Assembly (NCBI RefSeq): GCF_900199545.1
Contig: NZ_LT962671.1
Span: 2,496,030 to 2,560,029, forward strand
Reading direction: 5' to 3'
Source of the DNA: Raoultibacter massiliensis
GTDB lineage: Bacteria > Actinomycetota > Coriobacteriia > Coriobacteriales > Eggerthellaceae
DNA length: 64,000 nt
The notes below the pieces were generated by a model. The model was not told where the DNA came from. It ran no database searches and worked only from the letters and a program-made list of their open reading frames with translations. Position numbers and translations under genes: made by a program. Shown in pieces: positions 19,788 through 28,164 of this stretch (positions within the stretch are counted from its first letter, which is position 1; each line of letters begins with the position of its first letter).

Positions 19788-20696
19788 TCACAGGATGTAG
19801 CGCGCAAGCTTCTGCATCTGCTCATCGGTTTTCTCCAGGCAGGCAAGAAATCGGTCGACCGGCATGTAATCGATCGTCAGATCGAAGCCACGCTTCTCGA
19901 AGAGATCGTAAACGGGACGCGCCGCCCGAACGAATTCGAAGAACTCGCTGCGCTCCGTTGCGAGCCACGTTTCGTATTTACGCTCATAGGGCGCAAGGAG
20001 CGAGGTTTCGCGAACCTCCCATATGCAGTTGACCAGCTTGACGGCCCGGCAGTTTTCCCGATCGAGATTGCTGTAGATGGCCAGCAGGTGCTTCGCCATC
20101 TGCAGGGCGTCGAAGCGGCGGAACCTCGTTTTCCGAGATCCCTTCCAATTGGGATCGCCCGCGACAAGGCTGTTGAACAGATCGATGAACACGAGGGCGT
20201 CTTCGCGCGGAATAAGGTAGCGGTCGGGATCCAGGTACGATACGCGGAGCATCTTCATCCAGCCGAGCATCCATTCGGCCATCTTCATTTCGCAGTACAC
20301 GACGGTGTTTCCGTTTTCGGCCGTGAGACGCGCATCGAGGTTCGCCTTGTTGGGGTTGCCTTTCAGCGTGGGGAGCTGGTATTCGTAATTGATCGAATAG
20401 CACCCTTTGGGAGCGAGGAGGGAATCGATGATGTTGACCCGCTTGTTGCCCAGCACGTTGAACGTCATGGCGGATGACGATCTGAGCGCGCGCATCTTCT
20501 CGCCGAGCTCGATTCCAATGCCTTGCTCGTACTCGCGAAGGTGGCACTCCGCCATCTGCTCGACAAGGTTGTCCTCGAGATGCATCACGTAGTAGGGCGA
20601 CATGGCTTCGCTTTCGCAACCGCCGAATTCCTTGCAGCCGTTCGTCTCCTCGAACCGCCTTTTAATTACCTCGACCACTGTCGTGGGAAAATCCAT
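19788..20696 (-). CDS. PGN_0703-like, restriction-endonuclease-fold protein
   Basis: A 302-residue soluble protein. The central part (NLDARLTAENGNTVVYCEMK) has the D-x(n)-E-x-K arrangement of PD-(D/E)XK nucleases and resembles the PGN_0703-type family of restriction-endonuclease-like proteins. There is no methyltransferase or specificity partner next to it, so a classical restriction system is not indicated. The ribosome site is weak. It is a single gene between the CPBP protease and the CWB2 surface protein. Nuclease activity is an inference from the fold signature. Confidence 0.55.
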   Translation of the reverse strand: MDFPTTVVEVIKRRFEETNGCKEFGGCESEAMSPYYVMHLEDNLVEQMAECHLREYEQGIGIELGEKMRALRSSSAMTFNVLGNKRVNIIDSLLAPKGCYSINYEYQLPTLKGNPNKANLDARLTAENGNTVVYCEMKMAEWMLGWMKMLRVSYLDPDRYLIPREDALVFIDLFNSLVAGDPNWKGSRKTRFRRFDALQMAKHLLAIYSNLDRENCRAVKLVNCIWEVRETSLLAPYERKYETWLATERSEFFEFVRAARPVYDLFEKRGFDLTIDYMPVDRFLACLEKTDEQMQKLARYIL

Positions 20697-20916
20697 AAAC
20701 CAGCTTGCCTGCCTTCGCCTATGTCAGAAATTTTGTATCACAGGATAGAGTATAAAGCATCGCTCCTTTGCACACGCAACGCTTCGGCATGCGCGAAACG
20801 CCGCCGAAGCGTCCCCTTTTCGACGGCTGGGCGGCGGTGCAACAGGCATTTTCCCGCTGGCGCTTGTCGATTTCTCCAGAATTATAAAATATGTTATCTA
20901 TTTCTCGATATATGCT
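20697..20916. other. Intergenic region between divergent genes
   Basis: No gene is supported. The region lies between the divergently oriented nuclease-like and CWB2 genes and becomes markedly AT-rich from about 20880. It holds the 5' flank of the nuclease-like gene, for which I see no clear promoter. Confidence 0.4.
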
Positions 20917-20945
20917 TTGACTTTAGTAACATATGATCTTATACT
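20917..20945 (+). promoter_or_regulatory. Strong sigma-70-like promoter of the CWB2 protein
   Basis: A -35 TTGACT and a -10 TATACT are separated by exactly 17 bases. The expected transcript start is near 20952, leaving an AT-rich ~50-base leader with GAGGAG before the ATG at 21004. Confidence 0.75.
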
Positions 20946-21003
20946 TTTCAAATATGTAAGTTATTATTTTTATGAGAACGCCATGCTATCAGAGGAGACG
21001 CCT

Positions 21004-24000
21004 ATGCGAATCAAGACAAGACGGGGGTTCGGATTTGCCCTTTCGGCCGTCTTGGCGGCACTGCTTGCAACAAGTACGCTGCCTGCCTACGCGAACGAAA
21101 GCCAACCGGTTCCGCAAAACGAAAGCGGATCCGAAGCAATCGCCCCTTCGGCCGCGCAAGCCGAAAGCGGATCTGAGCCGATCTCGCCTTTGACCGCACA
21201 AGCCGAGATCAACGTTCCTTCGGGCGACACTCTTGTACTTGCAAGCCCTACCACGTTCTACTTTGACAGCAACCCCACGGGAACAGCCGGCGAATACGAC
21301 GCTGGAACCAAAATCACATGCGCCGGGACCTTCGAGCTCCGGGTGATCGCCGATAACGCCGTCGTCCGCAACGTTGTCGGCCCCTCCGTTATCTCCGGAG
21401 GTGGGCACCTTACGATTAGAGATTCGAACACGGGATACTTTTCGGGGCTGGCAGCCTCAGCCGTAACCATTGCCGACAACACGACCGTCTCCATCGACTA
21501 CACGTCATGGGTTTCGGCGATCAGCGCCACCGAGCTTACCGTTGAAAGCGGCAGCTCGCTTTCGGTTACCTCGTCATCGCTTTTGCTGAGCGGAACCGAT
21601 CTGACGGTCAAGGGAAGCCTCACGCTTACCGGCATGGGCGCAAGCAGCAACGTCGACCTCAAAAACTCCCTGGTCGTCGATGGTGGAACGCTCAACGTTT
21701 CCTCCCCCGCCAGCAGATCCATATCGCTGGTCGGCTATGGTAACGATGCGCTTGTCAAGATCGTAAACGGCGGCTTTGCAAGCATTGCCAACACCGGCAG
21801 CGGCAACCCTATAGCCCTTGAGGCCGACGATATCGTAGTCGACGGAGCCTCAACGCTTTCGATTGACAGCGCAAGGGCGATCAACGCCGTCAACGACATC
21901 TCGGTCACCGACAGGTCGAAGCTTCTCATCAACCAAACGTTCACCGGCACGGGCGATGTGGGAATCAACGTTCAGGGCGCCCTGTTCACCGTCGATGGGA
22001 ACAGCATCGTCGAAATCGGAACCGAATCGGCAACCACACTTGAAACCGCTCTTGAAATGAACGGGTCGGTTGGCAGTGGATCGCCTGCGAAGCTTTCCGT
22101 TACAGACGGATCGACGTTCAAGGCGTACGGAACAACCTACGGCATCCATGGGGCATTCGACGAAAACGAGATCTTCGTCTCCGCATCGACTCTGATCGCT
22201 GATGGATCGAGCGGCTACGGCATCCGCACGACGGGATCGACAGGCGCATTCAACGCCGAAGACGGAGCCGACGTCACGGCAAGCGGACTCTCTTCGGGCA
22301 TATGCATCGACGACGGTACGGTATCGGCAACGGGCAGCGCCACAAGCGTCATCGCAACCGCCACCGAAACAGACGGCAACGAGTTTTCCGCTGGCATCTA
22401 CGCTTCGGGCAACGTAACCGCTCACAGCAGCGCTACGATCGACGCCACCGGCACAGCCGGTCAGGGAATCTGCTCCTACGGTACCGTTGGAGCAACGTTC
22501 GAAGGCACCATCAAAGCCGCTTCCGACTCGTCGCTCGCAATCGATTCCGACTTCATTTACGCCGACAACGGCACGTTTGACGCCTACTCGCGCCAGCAAA
22601 GCGCGATCAGCGCGTACTACGGCGCCGACGCGGAAAACGGATCGTCCATTACGGCTAAAACCGAATCGGAGGGCTGCTGCGCGCTTTGGGTTCCCGAGGG
22701 AGACGTGATCATCCGCGCGTCAGACGTAGAACTGTACGCCGTCAACTGGAGCGCAACGCACGGCGCTCTCTACGTGCCGAACGGGACGATCGACGCGACC
22801 GATGCTTCGACTGTTGCCGAGAACTACCTCGTTCCGCTCACGATATCCCAGGATTCGTTCGTCATCCCGTTCGACGGAATCACCACGCGAACCGATTACG
22901 ATAACTACGAATACGCGGGCACGCCGACATGCTCCATCGAGAAGGACGGCTCGGGAAGCAAGCAGGGCGTCACCACCTCGACGACCGCCACCGACATCAC
23001 GCTCATCGCAACGAGGACGGGCGATGTCGGGTCGGAATGCGTAACGCTCTGCCCAACCAGCACCCATATCATCAGAACCACACCGGTTACGCTCGTTTCG
23101 GAAAACGAACCCGCTCGCCCGAACAAATCGCTCAACGTCGCACGGCTCTTCGGAGACGACCGCTACGGCACGTCCGAGCAGGTCTCAACCTACGAGCGCG
23201 TTGCCGCTGACGAAGACGTGATCATCGTGGCCGCCGGAAACGACTACCACTTCCCCGATTCTCTGGCAGCATCGTCGCTTTCGGGCATCGAGGGCAATGC
23301 GCCGATCGTCTTGACCGACAAGTACGCGCTGTCCGACGAAACGCGCCGCGTCATCAACGATACCCTTTCGGCGGGCAAGGTCATCATCGTCGGCAACGAG
23401 TATGCCGTAAGCGATGAGGTCGAGGCGCAGATCGCAGCGCTTCCCTCCGTCAGCGAGATCGAACGGATCGGGGGTGTCGACCGTCAAGAGACCGCCGAGC
23501 TCATCTACTCGGAGCGCCTCGGCAACCACTCCTCCACCGCCATCATCGCCCGCTGCGGTCTTTTCGCAGACTCTCTTTCGATATCGCCGTGGGCCGCTGC
23601 CACGCACAGTCCCATCTTCCTGACCGAATTCGGCGAGACCTCCTTGACTCAGGAAACGCAGGATGCCCTTGCGGCGGGCGACTTCGACCGCGTGGTCATC
23701 GTCGGCGACGCATACGCCGTCAGCGCTCGCGCAGCCGAAGAAGCCCGCATCGCCGCAGGCGTGCCCTACAGCCAGGTCGTAAGGCTCGGAGGCATCGACC
23801 GCTTCGACACCTCGTCGCTCATCGCCGCATGGACGACATCTGCCGACCGCTCGGACGGCGATCGCCTCACCTGGGAAAAACCTGCAATCACACGCGGCGA
23901 CCTGCATGCCGACGCCTTGACCGGCGGCGCTTTGCAGGGACGCGATAGAAGCCCGATCCTGCTTACCACCACCGGCGCGCCCCACGAAGCCGTACTGCCC

Positions 24001-24156
24001 CACATCGCGTCGCACGATGGCGATATCGCCGAGATCCGCTTCTTCGGCGACCACTACTCCATCGGCCACGAAACGATCAAGGGCTTCGTTTCGGTACTCA
24101 CGTACGACACGCTCGTGTGGAGGCCCGACGAAAGCGTCGCCATCGATCTAAGCTAA
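21004..24156 (+). CDS. Secreted surface protein with CWB2 wall-binding repeats
   Basis: A 1050-residue exported protein. Signal peptide (cleavage near AYA-NES), a short repeat AESGSEPI-type segment (~40-65), then a long Ser/Thr/Gly/Asp-rich region (~70-620) of repeating short strands (TVESGSSLSV, LTVKGSLTLTG) that looks like a right-handed beta-helix. Three CWB2 modules follow at about 710-1040 (RLFGDDRYGTSEQV, RIGGVDRQETAELI, RLGGIDRFDTSSLI), which bind wall polymer non-covalently in other bacteria. GAGGAG supports ATG 21004; the longer open frame has no ribosome site. The helix domain could bind or cleave glycans, but no catalytic residues are recognisable. Confidence 0.88.
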   Translation: MRIKTRRGFGFALSAVLAALLATSTLPAYANESQPVPQNESGSEAIAPSAAQAESGSEPISPLTAQAEINVPSGDTLVLASPTTFYFDSNPTGTAGEYDAGTKITCAGTFELRVIADNAVVRNVVGPSVISGGGHLTIRDSNTGYFSGLAASAVTIADNTTVSIDYTSWVSAISATELTVESGSSLSVTSSSLLLSGTDLTVKGSLTLTGMGASSNVDLKNSLVVDGGTLNVSSPASRSISLVGYGNDALVKIVNGGFASIANTGSGNPIALEADDIVVDGASTLSIDSARAINAVNDISVTDRSKLLINQTFTGTGDVGINVQGALFTVDGNSIVEIGTESATTLETALEMNGSVGSGSPAKLSVTDGSTFKAYGTTYGIHGAFDENEIFVSASTLIADGSSGYGIRTTGSTGAFNAEDGADVTASGLSSGICIDDGTVSATGSATSVIATATETDGNEFSAGIYASGNVTAHSSATIDATGTAGQGICSYGTVGATFEGTIKAASDSSLAIDSDFIYADNGTFDAYSRQQSAISAYYGADAENGSSITAKTESEGCCALWVPEGDVIIRASDVELYAVNWSATHGALYVPNGTIDATDASTVAENYLVPLTISQDSFVIPFDGITTRTDYDNYEYAGTPTCSIEKDGSGSKQGVTTSTTATDITLIATRTGDVGSECVTLCPTSTHIIRTTPVTLVSENEPARPNKSLNVARLFGDDRYGTSEQVSTYERVAADEDVIIVAAGNDYHFPDSLAASSLSGIEGNAPIVLTDKYALSDETRRVINDTLSAGKVIIVGNEYAVSDEVEAQIAALPSVSEIERIGGVDRQETAELIYSERLGNHSSTAIIARCGLFADSLSISPWAAATHSPIFLTEFGETSLTQETQDALAAGDFDRVVIVGDAYAVSARAAEEARIAAGVPYSQVVRLGGIDRFDTSSLIAAWTTSADRSDGDRLTWEKPAITRGDLHADALTGGALQGRDRSPILLTTTGAPHEAVLPHIASHDGDIAEIRFFGDHYSIGHETIKGFVSVLTYDTLVWRPDESVAIDLS

Positions 24157-24180
24157 ACGCAGATAAAGCCCCGTCATGCA

Positions 24181-24206
24181 AGAAGCCCCCGCCATCGGGG
24201 GCTTCT
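24181..24206. terminator. Terminator between the CWB2 gene and citrate synthase
   Basis: AGAAGCCCCC and GGGGGCTTCT form a perfect 10-bp stem with a 6-base loop, 24 bases after the CWB2 stop. It is followed by a moderately T-rich stretch. Placed between convergent genes, it probably serves both. Confidence 0.75.
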
Positions 24207-24284
24207 TCTGCTTCTGATACAGAAATCGCGTTGGACGCCTCAGGTTCCAAGCGCTCCGTTTCCGGCAATCCGCAGAACGCTTTC

Positions 24285-25634
24285 CTATCGCTTCTCGATC
24301 GATTCGTAGGGGCGTTTGCCCGAATGGGTGGTTTTGTATGCGGGGCGGATGATGCGCTTGCCCGAGACGATCTCCTCGAAACGATGCGCCGCCCAGCCCG
24401 ACATACGCGCACAGGCGAACAGCGGCGTGAACAGATCCTCGGGAATGCCCATCATCGAGTACACGAAACCCGAATACATGTCCACATTGGCGCACATGTC
24501 CTTCTTCGTGCCCTTTTCCTTGAGGATGACTTCGGGAGCAAGGCGTTCGACGCTCTTGAGCAGTTCGAACTCGGCCTCGTATTCGGTGCCGACCGCAAGC
24601 CGCTCCGCAAACTTCTTGCAGATGACCGCACGCGGATCCGACACCGTGTAAACCGCATGGCCCATGCCGTACACCAGTCCCGTGCGATCGTAGGCTTCCT
24701 TGTTGACGATCTTGGCAAGATAATCGGCGACCTGGCCCTCATCGGACCAATCCTGCACGTTCGCCTTGATTTCCTTCTGCATGGCGAGAACCTGGTGATT
24801 CGCTCCGCCATGCTTATGGCCTTTAAGCGAGCCGATGGCGGCCGCGTACGTCGAATAGGCGTCAGTGTCGGCCGACGTGACCACGCGTGTGGTGAACGTC
24901 GAGTTGTTGCCGCCGCCGTGTTCGGCATGCAAGCACAGCATGACGTCGAGCATGCGGGCTTCATCGGCCGTGAACTGGCGATCGGGACGAAGCATCGAAA
25001 GGATCGTCTCGGCAGTGGATTGACCGGGAATGAAACGGTGCATGATCATCGACTCGTTGTAATACTTGGCGCGCTGCGCGTAGTAAGCAAGCACCATGAT
25101 GCGCGGCACGCGGGAGATCAGCGAGATGGCGGTATGGATCTCGTGATGGGCGGAGCGATCCTCGGCATCTTCGTCGAACGCATAGAGCAGAAGAATCGAG
25201 CGCGCGAGGATGTTCATGATATCGGGGGGCGTGTTGCGCATGATGAGCGAGGCGGTGAAGCCATCGGGCAGCTCGCGTTCGGAATCAAGCACCGAAACAA
25301 AGCGATCGAGCTGGTCTTTCGTGGGCAGCTCCCCCATCAGGAGCAGGTAGCATACCTCTTCGAAGCTGAAACGGCGCTCGGGCGAATCATCCTCGAGCAG
25401 ATCATACAGATCGTAGCCGCGGTAGCGGAGCTGACCTTCGTCGGGAGTTTTCACCCCGTCAGACACCACGTAGCCGTGCACGTTGGCGATGTTGGTGATG
25501 CCGGCGATGACTCCGGTGCCGTCCGGATTGCGAAGCCCCCGCTTCACCTCGTACTGCTCGAAGAACTCAGGCGCAATGGCGTTGACTTTCTGGAAGTTCT
25601 CGTAGAGTGCGAAATTCCTCTCTTCTGCGTTCAT
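24285..25634 (-). CDS. gltA: Citrate synthase
   Basis: A 449-residue enzyme condensing acetyl-CoA and oxaloacetate to citrate in the cytoplasm. Diagnostic stretches are LHAEHGGGNNSTF (first active-site His), IGSLKGHKHGGAN and GMGHAVYTVSDPRA (His326, with the substrate-binding Arg). The start at 25634 has AAAGGGG in front; the frame is open further upstream without a ribosome site. It is a single gene with no other TCA-cycle gene beside it. In an anaerobe it probably feeds glutamate synthesis. A 2-methylcitrate role cannot be excluded but no propionate genes are near. Confidence 0.95.
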   Translation of the reverse strand: MNAEERNFALYENFQKVNAIAPEFFEQYEVKRGLRNPDGTGVIAGITNIANVHGYVVSDGVKTPDEGQLRYRGYDLYDLLEDDSPERRFSFEEVCYLLLMGELPTKDQLDRFVSVLDSERELPDGFTASLIMRNTPPDIMNILARSILLLYAFDEDAEDRSAHHEIHTAISLISRVPRIMVLAYYAQRAKYYNESMIMHRFIPGQSTAETILSMLRPDRQFTADEARMLDVMLCLHAEHGGGNNSTFTTRVVTSADTDAYSTYAAAIGSLKGHKHGGANHQVLAMQKEIKANVQDWSDEGQVADYLAKIVNKEAYDRTGLVYGMGHAVYTVSDPRAVICKKFAERLAVGTEYEAEFELLKSVERLAPEVILKEKGTKKDMCANVDMYSGFVYSMMGIPEDLFTPLFACARMSGWAAHRFEEIVSGKRIIRPAYKTTHSGKRPYESIEKR

Positions 25635-26017
25635 CCAAACCCCTTTCTGATTGCAGGACACGGCGTCGATACGATGCTTTTCGTCTTTCCCGCTTCGCCG
25701 AAACGAAGCCGAGCAGCCGCGATCGGAAACGATCTTCCCTCGATTCCAAATGCGCAACCGCCAACGCCGAGTGAGCGGCGCTCCCTTGATGCCAATATGA
25801 TCGGTGTACGATGAGAGCCCTTGGGATATATCGGGCTATTGTACCTCGTGAGGAGTCGTTCTCCTATACCGAACCACACGTTTTTCGGGGAGGGGCAGTG
25901 CGGAAAACCCCACCCCTGCGCATCCGACACCCCGAATGACATGTGCGATTCAAAAACCAACGGCTGAAAGGGGAAAATGGTGAAAACAAACATTTTGCGA
26001 CATTTTCGAAAAACCCT
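25635..26017. other. Intergenic region between citrate synthase and tRNA promoter
   Basis: No gene is supported. It contains the citrate synthase 5' flank and a G/C-rich inverted repeat around 25888-25918 (GGGGAGGGG versus CCCCACCCC, one mismatch) without a T-run. Confidence 0.4.
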
Positions 26018-26046
26018 TTGACAATCACCCGCAATACTGGGAGAAT
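26018..26046 (+). promoter_or_regulatory. Promoter of tRNA-Arg
   Basis: A perfect -35 TTGACA, a 17-base spacer and a -10-like GAGAAT end 18 bases before the mature tRNA. Confidence 0.7.
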
Positions 26047-26064
26047 AATCGAGCTGTCAAACGT

Positions 26065-26141
26065 GCGCCGTTACCTCAGCTGGATAGAGGGACTGACTAC
26101 GAATCAGTACGTCGGGGGTTCGAATCCCTCACGGCGCACCA
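26065..26141 (+). tRNA. tRNA-Arg (anticodon ACG)
   Basis: A complete cloverleaf: 7-bp acceptor stem GCGCCGT/ACGGCGC, D stem CCTC/GAGG with loop AGCTGGATA, anticodon stem ACTGA/TCAGT with loop CTACGAA (anticodon ACG), five-base variable loop, and a T arm with TTCGAAT. The CCA end is encoded. ACG is normally edited to ICG and reads CGU/CGC/CGA arginine codons. A promoter precedes it and a terminator follows within 15 bases, so it is transcribed alone. Confidence 0.97.
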
Positions 26142-26153
26142 TTTAGCAACTAG

Positions 26154-26176
26154 ACGAACCTTCGGGTTCGTTTTTT
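26154..26176 (+). terminator. Intrinsic terminator of tRNA-Arg
   Basis: ACGAACC and GGTTCGT pair around a TTCG tetraloop and are followed by a T-run, a textbook rho-independent terminator 13 bases after the tRNA. Confidence 0.9.
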
Positions 26177-26523
26177 GTTTGCGTGGAGCGTGGTTTCTTC
26201 AGCGGTTCGATTTTCCCGATTCGCATCCTTGTTCCGTTTACAAGTATTCTTACATTACCCGCAATAGATGCAACGATCCCGAATTGTATTATTTCCCGCA
26301 GATTCACAGCCTTTCCCGCGATAAGCCAGAACCCGGTTAAGAACGAATAAGCAATAGCAGCTGTCGCCAAGCAAAACTGCAAGGATAGCTATGCGTGCCA
26401 GCGCCGTCTAAAACGGCAAGAGCATCTTTTCTTTGGCGGATTCCAAAAAAATAAATGGAACTTTGCCTGGACTCTCTTCCGCGCCGCGCCTTGAATCAAA
26501 CATCTCGCTTCGCTGGGTATTGC
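26177..26523. other. Region after tRNA-Arg with no convincing gene
   Basis: A minus-strand frame at 26143-26382 would encode 79 residues with two hydrophobic stretches, but it runs through the tRNA terminator and has no good ribosome site. I see no integrase, direct repeat of the tRNA end or other sign of an integrated element here. Confidence 0.4.
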
Positions 26524-28023
26524 TCATCTTCGTTCCTCAACCAAATCAATGAGTTCTTGCCTGTCATGAACACCCGTCTTTTCGTAGATGTGCCGAGTAT
26601 GGGTGACCGCAGTAGAATGAGAGATGCTAAGCTCTTGCTCTATGTAAGGCACGCTTCGCCCTTTGGCCAGGAGGAGGCACACCTCAGCTTCGCGGGGCGT
26701 AAGGCGATACTCCTCAGCAAGCTTCGCGACGCCGTCATCTACCGTCACTCCAGCAGTCTCGGACCGATTCTCATCGGAATCGACCGCGTTTGCCAAGCGA
26801 ACGATAGACTCCTCAGATCGGAACGCCCGCTCACCCAGAAACACAGTGGCCGCCACAACCAGCAGCACCACCACAAACAAGATGCTTTGGCTTTGGCTCA
26901 GCATGGGTCCCACTGCGGTAACCGCCAGAGATCCGGCAGCCCATCCTATCAGCTTGACGCCTTGACCGATCCCGAAAAGCATGGCGGCACCTTGGGGGAA
27001 CTCATAGGCTCGCCGCGCAAAAGCTGCCCAAACCACCAGCTCGAACAAACCGCTTCCGACAAACGCGATAAACAGACCAATCATCCCGAGCGGTCCTTCG
27101 AGCGTCGTGAGGACAAGAAATCCCACCGCCATCAAGGGCAAAACGACCCGGCAGGTGGAGTGCAGATCGAAATGAATCGAGAGAGCCGAGACGGCCAGAA
27201 GGACGAGCGCCGCTGCAGTCGCATTGCCTAACACCTGAAGCGATCCAGCCAGCTCGAAATCGGAAACGCCTCCCTCGAAAGATGCGAGAGATATTACGAA
27301 GCCGGATGAGAAAGCAAAGCCCGCAATGCCCGCCAGAGTGCGCCAAGACATAGATTCCGAAAAAACTCGCCGATCGCCACGCTTCGGACTGCAGACGGCA
27401 GCCGCCTGAGGATTGATGTCGGCAGGCGGCCGCCCTTCGTCGATACCTGCAAGCCTGTCTGAGCTCTTCAGCGCTCCGATCAAGCACAGCGCACTCAGCG
27501 CAGGGGCGATGAGGAGCACGACCACCGCCAAATACGGGGGGATCCCGTTCACGATAAAATACAAGCACCCAGCCAACAAAAAGTTCGCCGCAATGCACAG
27601 GGTCGAAACGCGAGGCTCTAAGGTGCACAGATAGGAGCCCCACAGCACCACCAGCACACCGCTGGCAAGCCCTGTGAGAACGCTGCCCAGAGAGAAGATC
27701 AGGGAAGCGGAGACGTCGGCCCATACGATAATGAGCAATGTTCCGACGGAGAAGACGCAGGCGGCCAATATGCAGAGCTTTCTCGACGGCAGATTCCCCA
27801 GCTTCTTGAAAAGCAGGGCCATGGCGAGACAGCCCGCTGCGACGGCAACAACGGAGAACCTGTAAGCACCGTCGGCCAAAGACGAATCGGAAAACAAAAC
27901 GGGACTGAAAAAGGCAAGCCACACCCAAGCCCACCAGAACGACAGCCCGAAAGCGGAGGGCGAAAGATCCTTCAGGATGTCGAAGGACGCTCGGTTCTCG
28001 TTGTTTTTCGCCTGATCCACCAA
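26524..28023 (-). CDS. Membrane-bound LuxR-family regulator
   Basis: A 499-residue protein with about twelve hydrophobic helices (~25-410) and a C-terminal LuxR helix-turn-helix (~435-495; LTPREAEVCLLLAKGR and HSTAVTHTRHIYEKTGVHDRQEL). The start is TTG 28023, or GTG 28020, behind GAGG; no ATG fits. It lies downstream of, and in the same direction as, the flavin reductase at 28165-29829, separated by a terminator, so it is probably transcribed independently. I infer it regulates that reductase in response to its substrate. Confidence 0.88.
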   Translation of the reverse strand: MVDQAKNNENRASFDILKDLSPSAFGLSFWWAWVWLAFFSPVLFSDSSLADGAYRFSVVAVAAGCLAMALLFKKLGNLPSRKLCILAACVFSVGTLLIIVWADVSASLIFSLGSVLTGLASGVLVVLWGSYLCTLEPRVSTLCIAANFLLAGCLYFIVNGIPPYLAVVVLLIAPALSALCLIGALKSSDRLAGIDEGRPPADINPQAAAVCSPKRGDRRVFSESMSWRTLAGIAGFAFSSGFVISLASFEGGVSDFELAGSLQVLGNATAAALVLLAVSALSIHFDLHSTCRVVLPLMAVGFLVLTTLEGPLGMIGLFIAFVGSGLFELVVWAAFARRAYEFPQGAAMLFGIGQGVKLIGWAAGSLAVTAVGPMLSQSQSILFVVVLLVVAATVFLGERAFRSEESIVRLANAVDSDENRSETAGVTVDDGVAKLAEEYRLTPREAEVCLLLAKGRSVPYIEQELSISHSTAVTHTRHIYEKTGVHDRQELIDLVEERR

Positions 28024-28103
28024 TCATCCTCGCTTCCAGCATTGTGAAGAGCCGATCTTCCCATCATTATAGAGAATCCTACCTTTACGTGCCGAACGCG
28101 CAC

Positions 28104-28132
28104 AAAAAAGCGGGGACGCCGTAGCGCCCCCG
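28104..28132 (-). terminator. Terminator of the flavin reductase gene
   Basis: On the minus strand CGGGGGCGC and GCGTCCCCG pair with one mismatch around a 4-base loop and are followed by six T. It separates the reductase from the LuxR gene. Confidence 0.7.
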
Positions 28133-28164
28133 TTAAGAAGAGGGATCGGAGTGTTGGCAACCCG

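Noticed and set aside
24117-25814. Plus-strand 565-codon frame opposite citrate synthase
   Set aside because: Shadow of a clearly conserved enzyme gene; composition is typical of antisense translation.
25888-25918. G/C-rich inverted repeat upstream of tRNA-Arg as a terminator
   Set aside because: No T-run in either direction and no gene ends nearby; probably incidental.
26143-26382. Possible 79-residue membrane protein on the minus strand after tRNA-Arg
   Set aside because: Runs through the tRNA terminator, has no ribosome site and no recognisable family.
26065-26400. tRNA-Arg as an attachment site for an integrated element
   Set aside because: No integrase, no repeated tRNA 3' end and no change of gene style nearby.
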